This document shows positions 25,821-34,102 of a stretch of DNA of 64,000 nucleotides, in pieces. The first letter of the stretch is position 1; every line of letters starts with the position of its first letter. The notes under the pieces are model-generated. The model did no database searches and was not told the DNA's origin. It saw only the letters and a list, made by a program, of their open reading frames with translations. The DNA is from Actinomadura sp. WMMA1423 (lineage in GTDB: Bacteria > Actinomycetota > Actinomycetes > Streptosporangiales > Streptosporangiaceae), in assembly GCF_006547145.1 (NCBI RefSeq), contig NZ_CP041244.1, positions 6,448,001 through 6,512,000 on the forward strand, written 5' to 3'. Both the position numbers and the translations under genes were made by a program.

Positions 25821-26981
25821 TCAGCGAGAGCGGGCGGGCCTTCTCAGGGGGGTGAAGACCCACGTCATCCTCGGTTCCAGCGCCCAGCTCATCGTCCGTA
25901 CGACGGGCGGGGAGCACAGGAACGTTCCGACGATGAGGGCGCCGGCGACCACGATGACCACCCCTGCCGGGGTGTGCATCCAGTCCGCGCCCCACCAGCC
26001 GGTGAAGTTGAGCGCCCGGGTGACGAACCCGTGCAGCAGGTAGGCGTAGAGCGTGTAGGCGCCGAGGTTGGTGAACCAGTGCTCCCGGCGCGGGATGAGG
26101 CTGAGGAACGCGGCGACGAGCACGATCGCGCAGGCGAACATCGCGATCCGCATCAGCGTGCCGGTGAAGTTGCCGACGCCGAGCGCGTAGTTCGGGTGCT
26201 TCCAGTAGATCCAGTTTCGCGACATGTGGTTCATGACGACGTAGGTTCCGGCGAGCCCGGCGGCGAGCACCACCGCACCGATCGGCCGTGCGATCGGCCG
26301 CTTCAGCAGCTCGAAGTGCTGCGGCTTCAGCGTGAGGCCGAGCACGTAGAAGGGCAGCAGCCCGATCACCCGGTGGATGTCGAACGTCCCGCCGAGGTTG
26401 CTCATGTACGCCAGCAGCGAGAACACGGTCGCGACGGCGAGAGGCCAGCGGATCTGCTGCCACACCGGCGTGGAGAGCCGCCACATGAACAGCGCGCACA
26501 GGAACCACGTCAGGTAGTACGGGTTCAGCAGGCTGATCTCGAGATGGTTGCGGCCGGCGAGCCAGTCGTACAGCGAGTAGGCGAACTCGAAGACCACGTA
26601 CGGGACCCCGACGTTGGTGATGAGCTTGCGCGCCTTGCCGCCGGAGAACGTCCAGTTCCGGGAGAAGTAGCCGGTGATCACGATGAACAGCGGCATGTGG
26701 AACAGGTAGACGAATATGTAGAGCCCCTTGGCCATGGGGACGTTCTGCAGGTTGGCCAGGGAGTGTCCGGCCACCACCAGCAGGATCGCGAAGTACTTGG
26801 CGTTGTCGAAGAACGGGTCCCGGACCTTGCGCGGGGGTCTCTGCGGTTGCGCGCCGGCGGAGGCCGCGGTGCCCGCCGCCTCCGGCGCCCCCGCCGCGGG
26901 GGGCGCCGCCTGGTCCGTGGACGCCGGCCGTTCGGTCTGCTCGGCGGCGTCGGCCCCAAAGGGCCTGGTGGTGTAAGTCAT
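25821..26981 (-). CDS. acyltransferase family 3 membrane protein (paralogue)
   Basis: 386 residues. An alanine/proline-rich tail (1-50) leads into RDPFFDNAKYFAILLVVAGH, with the conserved histidine, and FHMPLFIVITGYFSRNW. The helices and spacing match the downstream paralogue, differing mainly in loops (IYWKHPNYALGVGN). Likely O-acyltransferase for the same surface polymer, perhaps for another position or acyl group. Its ATG lies 12 bp after the LCP gene stop, which suggests co-transcription with it. Confidence 0.84.
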   Translation of the reverse strand: MTYTTRPFGADAAEQTERPASTDQAAPPAAGAPEAAGTAASAGAQPQRPPRKVRDPFFDNAKYFAILLVVAGHSLANLQNVPMAKGLYIFVYLFHMPLFIVITGYFSRNWTFSGGKARKLITNVGVPYVVFEFAYSLYDWLAGRNHLEISLLNPYYLTWFLCALFMWRLSTPVWQQIRWPLAVATVFSLLAYMSNLGGTFDIHRVIGLLPFYVLGLTLKPQHFELLKRPIARPIGAVVLAAGLAGTYVVMNHMSRNWIYWKHPNYALGVGNFTGTLMRIAMFACAIVLVAAFLSLIPRREHWFTNLGAYTLYAYLLHGFVTRALNFTGWWGADWMHTPAGVVIVVAGALIVGTFLCSPPVVRTMSWALEPRMTWVFTPLRRPARSR

Positions 26982-26993
26982 ACGGCCGCCCGG

Positions 26994-28415
26994 TCAGCTC
27001 TCCTTGCAGATGTCGTCGCTGGCGCGGATCTCGCCCTGCTGCTTCGGAATGCCGGCGCCGGCGCTCTTGAGGTTCGTCCAGTCGCGCCCGACGACGAGGT
27101 CGACGACGCCCGGCGTGCCGCCGGTGGTGCGCGCCGCGGCCTTCGGGCTGCTCGGGATCAGCGCGGTCAGGGTCTGGGCCTGCTGGTCGGCGCCGGAACC
27201 GTACAGCACCTTCGTGGCGGCCGTGGGCGCGGAGGCGTTCCCGCCGACCGTGACCTGGAAGCCCTGCGACTCCAGGTCGTCGGCGACGCGTCCGGCCTGC
27301 CCGTCGATGCCGCTGCCGTTGTAGACCCGCACGCGCACCTGGTTCGGCGGGATCTTCGTGGCGCCCGGCTTGGGCTCCTTGGGCACGGTCTTGTCGTGTT
27401 TGACGGCGGAGAAGAACGGCTGGGCGTTCGGGGTGAGCGCCACCCGGTTCGGGTCGAGCGGGTCGGGTCCGGAGGGGACGGTCACGAAGCGGAGCTTGCC
27501 GGAGGTCATGCCCTGCATCTCCTTGCCGATGTCCATCATGACCTGCGGCGTCAGCTCCTTGTCGGTGGTGAGCGACTTCGTCACCGCGTTCATGAGCCGG
27601 AGCATGCGACTGGGGTTGCTGAGGACGCCCGCGCTCATCGCCTTGCTGGCGAGCGCGCCCATGAACTTCTGCTGGCGCTTGATGCGGTCGGTGTCGGAGC
27701 CGTCGCCGAGGCCATGGCGCACGCGCACGTAGGCCAGTGCCGTCTCACCCTTGATCACGTGCCTGCCCCGGCTCAGCCTGAGCTTGGACTGGGGGTCGTT
27801 GACGTCCTTCGGCAGGCACACCGGCACGCCGCCGACGGCGGTGGTGATGGCCTTGAACCCGTTGAAGTCGACCTGCATGAAGTGGTCGACGCGGATGCCC
27901 GAGATGCTTTCGATCGTCTTGATGACGCAGGCGGCGCCGCCGTTGGTGAACGCCGAGTTGATCTGCGCGCGGGACTGCGCCGGGACCACCCCGCCCTTGC
28001 GGTTCCTGCAGGACGGCATCCGGACCATCAGGTCGCGGGGGAAGCTGATGCCCATCGCCTGGCCGCCGCCGGGGGACAGGTGCAGCAGGATCATCGTGTC
28101 CGAGCGGGGCGGCTCGTTCTTCATCGACCGGCCGTACTTGGCGTTCGACCCCTCGCGGGTGTCGGACCCGAGCATCAGGATGTTCAGCGCGCTGTTCAGC
28201 TTCTTCGGCCGGTTGGGGCCGAGCTGGGCGTTGACGTCCTCGTGCGAGATGTTCCCGAACGCCCGGCGGTAGAGGCCGTAGGCGGTGAGCGAACCGACCA
28301 CCATGACCGCCGAAAGTCCGATGCACACCCAGCCGAGCATGCGCCAGCCACGTCGCGGCGCCGGCTGCGGATCGGCGTCGTCGACGTACTCCATGTACAT
28401 CGGGTTGCTGTTCAT
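26994..28415 (-). CDS. LCP (LytR-CpsA-Psr) family wall-polymer ligase with LytR_C domain
   Basis: 473 residues. A single helix (MLGWVCIGLSAVMVVGSLTA, about 26-45) anchors an extracellular LCP domain: NILMLGSDTREG with the conserved Asp/Arg, DTMILLHLSP, ISFPRDLMVRMP and DTDRIKRQQKFM carry the usual charged catalytic residues. The C-terminal part (about 355-460) is a LytR_C domain (VRVRVYNGSGIDGQAGRVAD). LCP enzymes move lipid-linked polymers such as teichoic acid or arabinogalactan onto peptidoglycan. As first gene of the eight-gene minus-strand run it points to wall anchoring of the product. Spacing upstream (119 bp) leaves room for the operon promoter. Confidence 0.9.
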   Translation of the reverse strand: MNSNPMYMEYVDDADPQPAPRRGWRMLGWVCIGLSAVMVVGSLTAYGLYRRAFGNISHEDVNAQLGPNRPKKLNSALNILMLGSDTREGSNAKYGRSMKNEPPRSDTMILLHLSPGGGQAMGISFPRDLMVRMPSCRNRKGGVVPAQSRAQINSAFTNGGAACVIKTIESISGIRVDHFMQVDFNGFKAITTAVGGVPVCLPKDVNDPQSKLRLSRGRHVIKGETALAYVRVRHGLGDGSDTDRIKRQQKFMGALASKAMSAGVLSNPSRMLRLMNAVTKSLTTDKELTPQVMMDIGKEMQGMTSGKLRFVTVPSGPDPLDPNRVALTPNAQPFFSAVKHDKTVPKEPKPGATKIPPNQVRVRVYNGSGIDGQAGRVADDLESQGFQVTVGGNASAPTAATKVLYGSGADQQAQTLTALIPSSPKAAARTTGGTPGVVDLVVGRDWTNLKSAGAGIPKQQGEIRASDDICKES

Positions 28416-28534
28416 CGGCTCCGAGGTCCGGGGGTATGGGCGGTTCCGGGGGTCCGGGGGCCGCGTCCCCGGGAGGGGGGCGGCCCTTGGCTCATGGGTC
28501 GAACGGACGGGACGAGGGCAAGGGGAAGCGTAGG

Positions 28535-29380
28535 TCAGGCGAGGCGGTACGGGGAGCCGGATGCGTCATTCGGTCCGGACGTACCGGCCACCACCGTCAC
28601 ATGCTCCAGGGTCAAGCGACGATCTAGGGCGGCTTTGTCAAAGTTTCGTTGGATTATGACGGAAGCACCCGAGGCTAGTGGTGCGAGAAGACCGGTAAGT
28701 ACCCCGTCGAGTGTGGCGAAGGACATGTCAACCAGGAGCCGGTCGCGGGCGTCCAGCTCCCATTTCTCAGCGGCCCCACGCGCGGCGCTCACCAGCCCCG
28801 CCCCGCTGAATGTGGTCTTTGTCACATTCAGTGCGGGTGCCTCCGGAGGGCTCCCGGGCCCCGGGAACCGGTCACCGTAGGTGCGGACCTCCGCCGCGTA
28901 GTCGGTCACTCCGGGCGGGCAGTCGGCGAGCGGGCCGCCGAGCGCGTGCAGCGACAGGCCGACGACCTCTTCGGCCCCTCCTGCGAGCACATCGTCCGCG
29001 AGCACGTCGTCCAGCACCTCCTGCGCCACCGCCAGGATGTACGGATCGGAGGCCCCCGCCGGTTCGGCGCGGCCGGCGAACGCCTCCGGATCGACCGGCT
29101 CGGCGACGAGCCCGGTCGACCAGCAGGCCATCAGCCACACCGCGGTCTGCCAGTGCGGCGGCAGGACCATGACGACCCGGGTGCCCGGCTCGGCCGCGAG
29201 GCCGTCCACCAGGAAGTTGGCCGTCTTCGCCACCCAGTTGTCGAACGTGCGCGCGGACAGCTCGACGCGCTCGCCGCTCGCGTCGTCGTAGAAGGTGACC
29301 AGCGGTCGGGACGGGTCGGCGGCGACCCGCCGCCGCAGCAGCTCCGCGGGCGTGCCCGCGGCCCCGGCATGTGCGCTCAT
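28535..29380 (-). CDS. TIGR03089 family protein (truncated AMP-ligase-like)
   Basis: 281 residues. It resembles the N-terminal part of acyl-CoA synthetases (TPAELLRRRVAADPSRPLVT, TRVVMVLPPHWQTAVW) but lacks the adenylate-forming core motifs and C-terminal lid, as in the actinobacterial family TIGR03089. Function unknown. A homologue sits beside an LCP gene in mycobacteria (as I recall), matching the arrangement here. The ATG at 29378-29380 is taken as start; another ATG seven codons earlier (29401) is possible. It is divergent from the GT-C-like gene. Confidence 0.75.
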   Translation of the reverse strand: MSAHAGAAGTPAELLRRRVAADPSRPLVTFYDDASGERVELSARTFDNWVAKTANFLVDGLAAEPGTRVVMVLPPHWQTAVWLMACWSTGLVAEPVDPEAFAGRAEPAGASDPYILAVAQEVLDDVLADDVLAGGAEEVVGLSLHALGGPLADCPPGVTDYAAEVRTYGDRFPGPGSPPEAPALNVTKTTFSGAGLVSAARGAAEKWELDARDRLLVDMSFATLDGVLTGLLAPLASGASVIIQRNFDKAALDRRLTLEHVTVVAGTSGPNDASGSPYRLA

Positions 29381-29581
29381 GCTCCGAGCGTATGCCCGCA
29401 TGATCGTCCTGGCGCCGACATCGCGCCGATGCCGCTACGCTCCGCACGGGTGAGGGACGGAACAGTGGCGGGCGAGCTCCCGGGCGGCGGGCACCGCGAC
29501 GGCGAGCGCCGCGGACCCGGGCCCCGGGACGCCGAGCGAGGCGGCGGCGGACGCCGCGGCGCCCGCGCACGGAGCGGAACC

Positions 29582-31639
29582 ATGGACGCCGGCCGGTTGC
29601 TCGCTCGGGCCACCGCGGCCCCGGCCCTGGTCGTCGTCGCGTGGCTGGCGGTGTCGCTGCCGCTGCTGATGGGCGGCGTCTTCCGCCCGGTCCCGGCGGT
29701 GGCGCTGTTCGCGCCCGTCGCGGCCCTGGTCCTGTGGCTCGGCCTGCGGTCCCGCGCGGGGGGCGCCCCCGCGGAGACCCGTGACGGCCCAGACACAGTT
29801 CCGCGCTGGCCGGTGTGGTCGGTGTTCGCCGTCACGGCCGCGTTCCTGGTGCTCCAGGTCGTCATGTGCTCGGAGCAGATCGTCGTCCGCCGCGACCCGG
29901 CCTCCTACGTCCAGTTCGCGACGTGGCTGGCCGAGCACGGGTCGCTGCCGATCCCGCTCATGGAGGGGGCGTTCGGGGGCCCGCACGGCGTCCTGCGCTT
30001 CGAGAGCCCCGCCTTCTACCAGGACGGCGGCGCCGTGGTCCCGCAGTTCATGGCGGGGTGGCCGCTGGTGCTGGCGCCCGCCGGGTGGATCGGCGGCGCC
30101 CGCGCGATGGTGCTGGCGGCGCCGCTGCTCGGCGCGTGCTGCGTGCTGTCCTTCGCCGGCCTGGTCGCGCGCCTGGTCGGCCCCCGCTGGGCGCCCGCCG
30201 GGGCGCTGCTGCTCGCGCTGACGCTGCCGATGCTCTACGTCTCCCGCAACACCTTCAGCGAGCTCCCCGCCATCGTCCTGCTGCTGGGCGGCCTGTCGCT
30301 GATGCACGACGCCCGCCGGGAGCCCGGCGGCGGACCGGACCGGCGGGTCGCCGGCCTCAAGTCCTTCCTCGGCGGCGCCGCGCTTGGGCTGATCGTGCTC
30401 GTCCGCATCGACGGGCTGCGGGACGTCCTGCCGGTCCTGGCGTTCGCGGGCCTGCTCATCGCGCGCAGGCGGGCGTCCGGATACTGGACCGCCGGCGGCC
30501 TGCTGCTCGGCGCGGGCGCCGGGGTCGTCGAGGGCCTCACCATGTCCCGGCCCTACCTGTCCTACCTCCGGGGTTCGCTCGTCCCGCTGGCGGCCATCGC
30601 CGCGGCGGTCCTCGTCGCGACGGTCCTCATGGTGGTCGCGCTCCGGTGGGACCGGACGGGGGCCCGGCTGCGCCGCGCCGGCGCGGCGGTCGCGCGCGGC
30701 CGGTTGCCGGCCGCCGCCGCCTTCCTCACCGTGCTGGTGCTGGTGGGCTTCGCGGTGCGGCCGCTGGTGCAGACCGTCCGCCGCACACCCGCGACCAGGG
30801 ACGACACGATGAACGCCCGGTTCATCGAGGCGATCCAGAAGATCCAGCACCTCCCGGTGGACGGCGCCCGGCAGTACTCCGAGCTGTCCCTGTACTGGGT
30901 GGTCTGGTACATCGGCATCCCCGCCCTGCTGTTCGCGGCGCTGGGCGCGGCGCTGCTGGTGCGGCGGCTGCTGCGCGGGCAGTCGCCGGAGTGGCTGCTG
31001 CCCTACGCCATGGTCGTCTGGACGACCTCGCAGGTGCTGGTCAGGCCCGGGATCACCCCCGACCACCCGTGGGCGTCCCGCCGGCTGGCCGGGCTCGTCA
31101 TCCCCGGCCTGCTGCTGTTCACGGTGTTCGCCTCGGCCTGGGCCGTCAAGCGCGCCAGGCGGCTCGGGTACGGGCCGAAGGCGGTGCGCGCGTGCGCGGT
31201 CGCCGGCGTCGCGCTGATGCTCTTGCCGATCGTGCTGACGTCCGGCGGCTACCTCGTCACGCGCACCGAGCGGGGCGAGGTCTCCGCCGTGGACGGGATG
31301 TGCCGCGCGCTGCGGCCGGGCGCCTCGGTCGTGGTGGTCGAGCAGGCCGCCGCCGACCGGTTCCTCCAGGTCGTCCGCGGGATGTGCGGGCTGCCCGCCG
31401 CGCGCACGGCGGGCGGCGCGTCGCGCGAGGACGTGCTGGGCGTCGCGGACGCGGTCCACCGGGCCGGGCGGCGCCCGGTGATCATGGCGTCGAGGCCCGA
31501 CCAGGTCGCCCCCTACGGGACGCCGCGGCACGTGCTGCACCTGGTGACGCGGCAGGACGGGCGCACCCTCACCGGCCCGCCGGGCGGCACCTGGGGGCTG
31601 ACCATGGACGTGTGGATCGCCGAGCCCGCGCGGCCGTAG
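29582..31639 (+). CDS. polytopic membrane protein, GT-C-like
   Basis: 685 residues with about 12 hydrophobic segments. After the second helix comes SEQIVVRRDPASYVQFATWL; the R-R-D-P-x-x-Y pattern in the first long loop is seen in dolichyl/polyprenyl-phosphate-sugar mannosyltransferase-like proteins. The C-terminal 120 residues form a soluble alpha/beta domain (GASVVVVEQAAADRFLQVV) on the far side of the membrane. Probable role: sugar transfer on the outer face using a polyprenyl-phosphate sugar, perhaps made by the adjacent GT2. ATG 29582 has GGAG 7 nt upstream; in-frame GTGs further up are possible. Family assignment is moderate. Confidence 0.68.
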   Translation: MDAGRLLARATAAPALVVVAWLAVSLPLLMGGVFRPVPAVALFAPVAALVLWLGLRSRAGGAPAETRDGPDTVPRWPVWSVFAVTAAFLVLQVVMCSEQIVVRRDPASYVQFATWLAEHGSLPIPLMEGAFGGPHGVLRFESPAFYQDGGAVVPQFMAGWPLVLAPAGWIGGARAMVLAAPLLGACCVLSFAGLVARLVGPRWAPAGALLLALTLPMLYVSRNTFSELPAIVLLLGGLSLMHDARREPGGGPDRRVAGLKSFLGGAALGLIVLVRIDGLRDVLPVLAFAGLLIARRRASGYWTAGGLLLGAGAGVVEGLTMSRPYLSYLRGSLVPLAAIAAAVLVATVLMVVALRWDRTGARLRRAGAAVARGRLPAAAAFLTVLVLVGFAVRPLVQTVRRTPATRDDTMNARFIEAIQKIQHLPVDGARQYSELSLYWVVWYIGIPALLFAALGAALLVRRLLRGQSPEWLLPYAMVVWTTSQVLVRPGITPDHPWASRRLAGLVIPGLLLFTVFASAWAVKRARRLGYGPKAVRACAVAGVALMLLPIVLTSGGYLVTRTERGEVSAVDGMCRALRPGASVVVVEQAAADRFLQVVRGMCGLPAARTAGGASREDVLGVADAVHRAGRRPVIMASRPDQVAPYGTPRHVLHLVTRQDGRTLTGPPGGTWGLTMDVWIAEPARP

Positions 31640-31665
31640 TGGCCGCCGACGCGCGCGGGGGCGAG

Positions 31666-31671
31666 TATCCT
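31666..31671 (+). promoter_or_regulatory. -10-like hexamer, possible leaderless transcript
   Basis: TATCCT ends 8 nt before the GTG of the GT2 gene at 31680, with no Shine-Dalgarno sequence between them. This spacing fits a leaderless mRNA starting at or next to the start codon. No convincing -35 was seen. Confidence 0.35.
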
Positions 31672-31679
31672 CGCGCTGC

Positions 31680-32699
31680 GTGAGCACCCAGTCTGTCGAG
31701 CCGACGCCCCAGCCAGCCGATGTGGAGCCCGCGTCCGTCCCCGCGCCCGCTCCGGCCTCCGCGCCCGTCCCCGCGCCCGGGTCCGGCCCCGCCGCGGTCG
31801 ACGCGTCCGAGGCCGTGCACGTCACGATCGTCCTGCCCTGCTACAACGAGCAGGACCACGTGATCGACGAGGTCGAGCGCATCTGCAAGGCGATGGAGGC
31901 CAGCGGCAAGACCTACGAGCTGCTGGCCGTCGACGACTGCTCGACGGACGAGACGCTCGCCCGGCTGGAGGAGGCGGCGCCCCGCTTCCCGCACATGCGC
32001 ATCATGGCGTTCCAGCACAACAGCGGGTCGGGCACCGTCCGGCGCATCGGCTCCCAGCAGGCCCGCGGCGACATCGTCGTGTGGACCGACGCCGACATGT
32101 CCTACCCCAACGAGCGGATCCCCGAGCTGGTGGAGGTCCTCGACACCGAACCGGCGGTCGACCAGGTCGTCGGGGCGCGCACCACCGAGGAGGGGACGCA
32201 CAAGGCGCTGCGGGTGCCCGCCAAGTGGTTCATCCGCAAGGTCGCCGAGCGGCTCACCAACACGAAGATCCCCGACCTGAACTCGGGGCTGCGTGCGTTC
32301 CGCCGCGAGGTGTCGCTGCCGTACCTGCGGCTGCTGCCGCCCGGGTTCTCCTGCGTCACGACGATCACGATCGCGTTCCTGTCGAACCAGCACCCCGTCC
32401 GGTACATGCCGATCGACTACGCCAAGCGGGCGGGGAAGTCGAAGTTCCACTTCACCAAGGACGCCTACCGCTACATCCTGCAGGTCCTGCGGATGGTCAT
32501 GTACTTCAACCCGCTCAAGGTGCTCATGCCCCCGGCGCTGTGGCTGATCCTGATCGGGCTGCTCAAGGGCGTGTTCGACATGGTGGTGCACTTCGGCTAC
32601 TTCGCCAACAACACCATCATGATCTTCGTGACGGGGCTGATCATCGCGTCGCTGGCCCTGCTGGCCGACCTGATCGTCCGCTCGCGCGGCGACGTCTAG
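31680..32699 (+). CDS. glycosyltransferase family 2, polyprenyl-phosphate sugar synthase type
   Basis: 339 residues. A proline/alanine-rich tail (1-45) precedes a GT2 domain: VTIVLPCYNEQDHV, LLAVDDCSTDETL and IVVWTDADMSYPNERI (DxD), then KIPDLNSGLRAFRR. Two C-terminal hydrophobic segments (about 277-300 and 308-332) anchor it, as in GtrB/DPM1-like synthases. It should load a sugar onto polyprenyl phosphate at the inner membrane face for use by GT-C enzymes such as its upstream neighbour 41 bp away. Which sugar is unknown; GDP-mannose is plausible given the pathway genes in this window. Confidence 0.85.
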   Translation: MSTQSVEPTPQPADVEPASVPAPAPASAPVPAPGSGPAAVDASEAVHVTIVLPCYNEQDHVIDEVERICKAMEASGKTYELLAVDDCSTDETLARLEEAAPRFPHMRIMAFQHNSGSGTVRRIGSQQARGDIVVWTDADMSYPNERIPELVEVLDTEPAVDQVVGARTTEEGTHKALRVPAKWFIRKVAERLTNTKIPDLNSGLRAFRREVSLPYLRLLPPGFSCVTTITIAFLSNQHPVRYMPIDYAKRAGKSKFHFTKDAYRYILQVLRMVMYFNPLKVLMPPALWLILIGLLKGVFDMVVHFGYFANNTIMIFVTGLIIASLALLADLIVRSRGDV

Positions 32700-32703
32700 C
32701 GGC

Positions 32704-33798
32704 ATGCGCGTCGCGATCGTCGGGCCCGCGTTCCCCTACAAGGGCGGCGGCGCCCGGCACACCACCGAGCTGGCGCACCGGCTCGCGGCGGCGGGCCACG
32801 ACGTCGTCATCGAGTCGTGGCGGGCCCAGTACCCCTCGTTCCTGTATCCGGGGCAGCAGACGATCTCCGAGCCGGAGGGCGAGCCGTTCCCCGGCACCCG
32901 GCGCCGGCTCGACTGGCGCCGCCCGGACGGCTGGTGGCGCACCGGCCGCGCGCTGCGGTCGAGCGACCTGGTCGTCCTGGTGGTGCTGAGCACCGTCCAG
33001 GTGCCGTCCTACCTCGGCATCCTGGCGGGCCTTCGGGGCGGGGCCCCGGTGGTGGCGCTGTGCCACAACGTCCTGCCGCACGAGCGCAAGCCCTACGACG
33101 AGCCGCTGATGAGGCGCCTGCTGCGGAAGGTGGACGGCGTGCTCGTCCACACCGAGGCCCAGGCCGACCTGGCGCGCACGCTCACGGAGCGCCCCGTGCG
33201 GGTCGCCGAGATGGCCGCGCACCTGCCGGCCGCCGACCTGCCCGCCGGCGCCGCCGCGCCCGGTGACGGGAAGGTCCGCCGGCGGCTGCTGTTCTTCGGG
33301 ATCGTCCGCCCGTACAAGGGGCTGGACGTCCTGCTCCGGGCCCTCGCCGAAGGCCCCGACGACGTCGCGCTCACCGTCGCGGGGGAGTTCTGGGGCGGCC
33401 TCGACGAGACCCGCGAGCTGATCCGCTCGCTGGACCTGGAGTCCAGGGTGGAGCTGCGGCCCGGCTACGTTCCGGCCGCCGACATCCCGGGGCTGTTCGC
33501 CGCGGCCGACGCGCTCGTCATGCCCTACCGTTCGGCGACCTCGTCGCAGAACGTGTGGATGGCCCACGAGTACGGCCTCCCGGTGATAGCCACCGACGTG
33601 GGCGGGTTCGCCGAGCAGATCCGCGACGGAGCGGACGGGCTCGTCTGCGCGCCCGGCGACGTGCCCTCGCTCGCCGGCGCCCTCCGGCGCTTCTACTCGC
33701 CGGGGGAGCCGGAGCGGCTGCGCTCCGGCGTCCGCCCGGTCGACCACGGCCCGGTGTGGGCCGCCTACCTCGACGCCCTCACAGGTGCGGTTCGATGA
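32704..33798 (+). CDS. glycosyltransferase family 4
   Basis: 364 residues. The start MRVAIVGPAFPYKGGGARHT is the usual GT4 acceptor loop. LCHNVLPHERKPYDE is typical of the second strand region. The donor half has FGIVRPYKGLDVLLRALAE, LVMPYRSATSSQNVWMAHEYGLPVIAT and GADGLVCAPGD. Only 4 bp separate it from the GT2 gene, so the two are co-translated. The 3' end overlaps the convergent thioredoxin gene by 20 bp. Likely adds a sugar to the same lipid-linked glycan. Confidence 0.84.
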   Translation: MRVAIVGPAFPYKGGGARHTTELAHRLAAAGHDVVIESWRAQYPSFLYPGQQTISEPEGEPFPGTRRRLDWRRPDGWWRTGRALRSSDLVVLVVLSTVQVPSYLGILAGLRGGAPVVALCHNVLPHERKPYDEPLMRRLLRKVDGVLVHTEAQADLARTLTERPVRVAEMAAHLPAADLPAGAAAPGDGKVRRRLLFFGIVRPYKGLDVLLRALAEGPDDVALTVAGEFWGGLDETRELIRSLDLESRVELRPGYVPAADIPGLFAAADALVMPYRSATSSQNVWMAHEYGLPVIATDVGGFAEQIRDGADGLVCAPGDVPSLAGALRRFYSPGEPERLRSGVRPVDHGPVWAAYLDALTGAVR

Positions 33799-34102
33799 CC
33801 TTCATCAGGGCGCGCTTCGGCTTGGCGCCGACGATCTGCTCCACGACCTCGCCGTTCTTGAGGAGCAGCAGGGTCGGCAGGCCCATCACGCCGTACTTGC
33901 CCGGCGTCTGCGGGTTCGCGTCGTAGTCCATCTTCGCGATCTTGATCTTGCCGTCCTGCTCCTGCGCGATCTGCTCCAGCACGGGAGCGATCATGCGGCA
34001 CGGCCCGCACCAGTCGGCCCAGAAGTCGACCAGAACGGGTGTGTCGCTGCTCAGGACCTCGTCCGCGAACGTCGCGTCGGTCACGGTGATCGGGGCCGTC
34101 AC
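33779..34102 (-). CDS. trxA: thioredoxin
   Basis: 107 residues with the active site WCGPC at 31-35 and the conserved cis-proline region GLPTLLLLKNGE. Standard cytoplasmic thioredoxin, a disulfide reductant served by thioredoxin reductase. The start GTG overlaps the stop of the flippase-like gene (GTGA), so the two are translationally coupled, an unusual partner for a thioredoxin. This may be a secondary thioredoxin rather than the trxB-linked housekeeping copy. Confidence 0.93.
   Translation of the reverse strand: MTAPITVTDATFADEVLSSDTPVLVDFWADWCGPCRMIAPVLEQIAQEQDGKIKIAKMDYDANPQTPGKYGVMGLPTLLLLKNGEVVEQIVGAKPKRALMKVIEPHL

Noticed and set aside
25659-28880. 1073-codon plus-strand frame across acyltransferase, LCP and TIGR03089 genes
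   Set aside because: It crosses three recognised minus-strand genes and two intergenic gaps and encodes only low-complexity residues.
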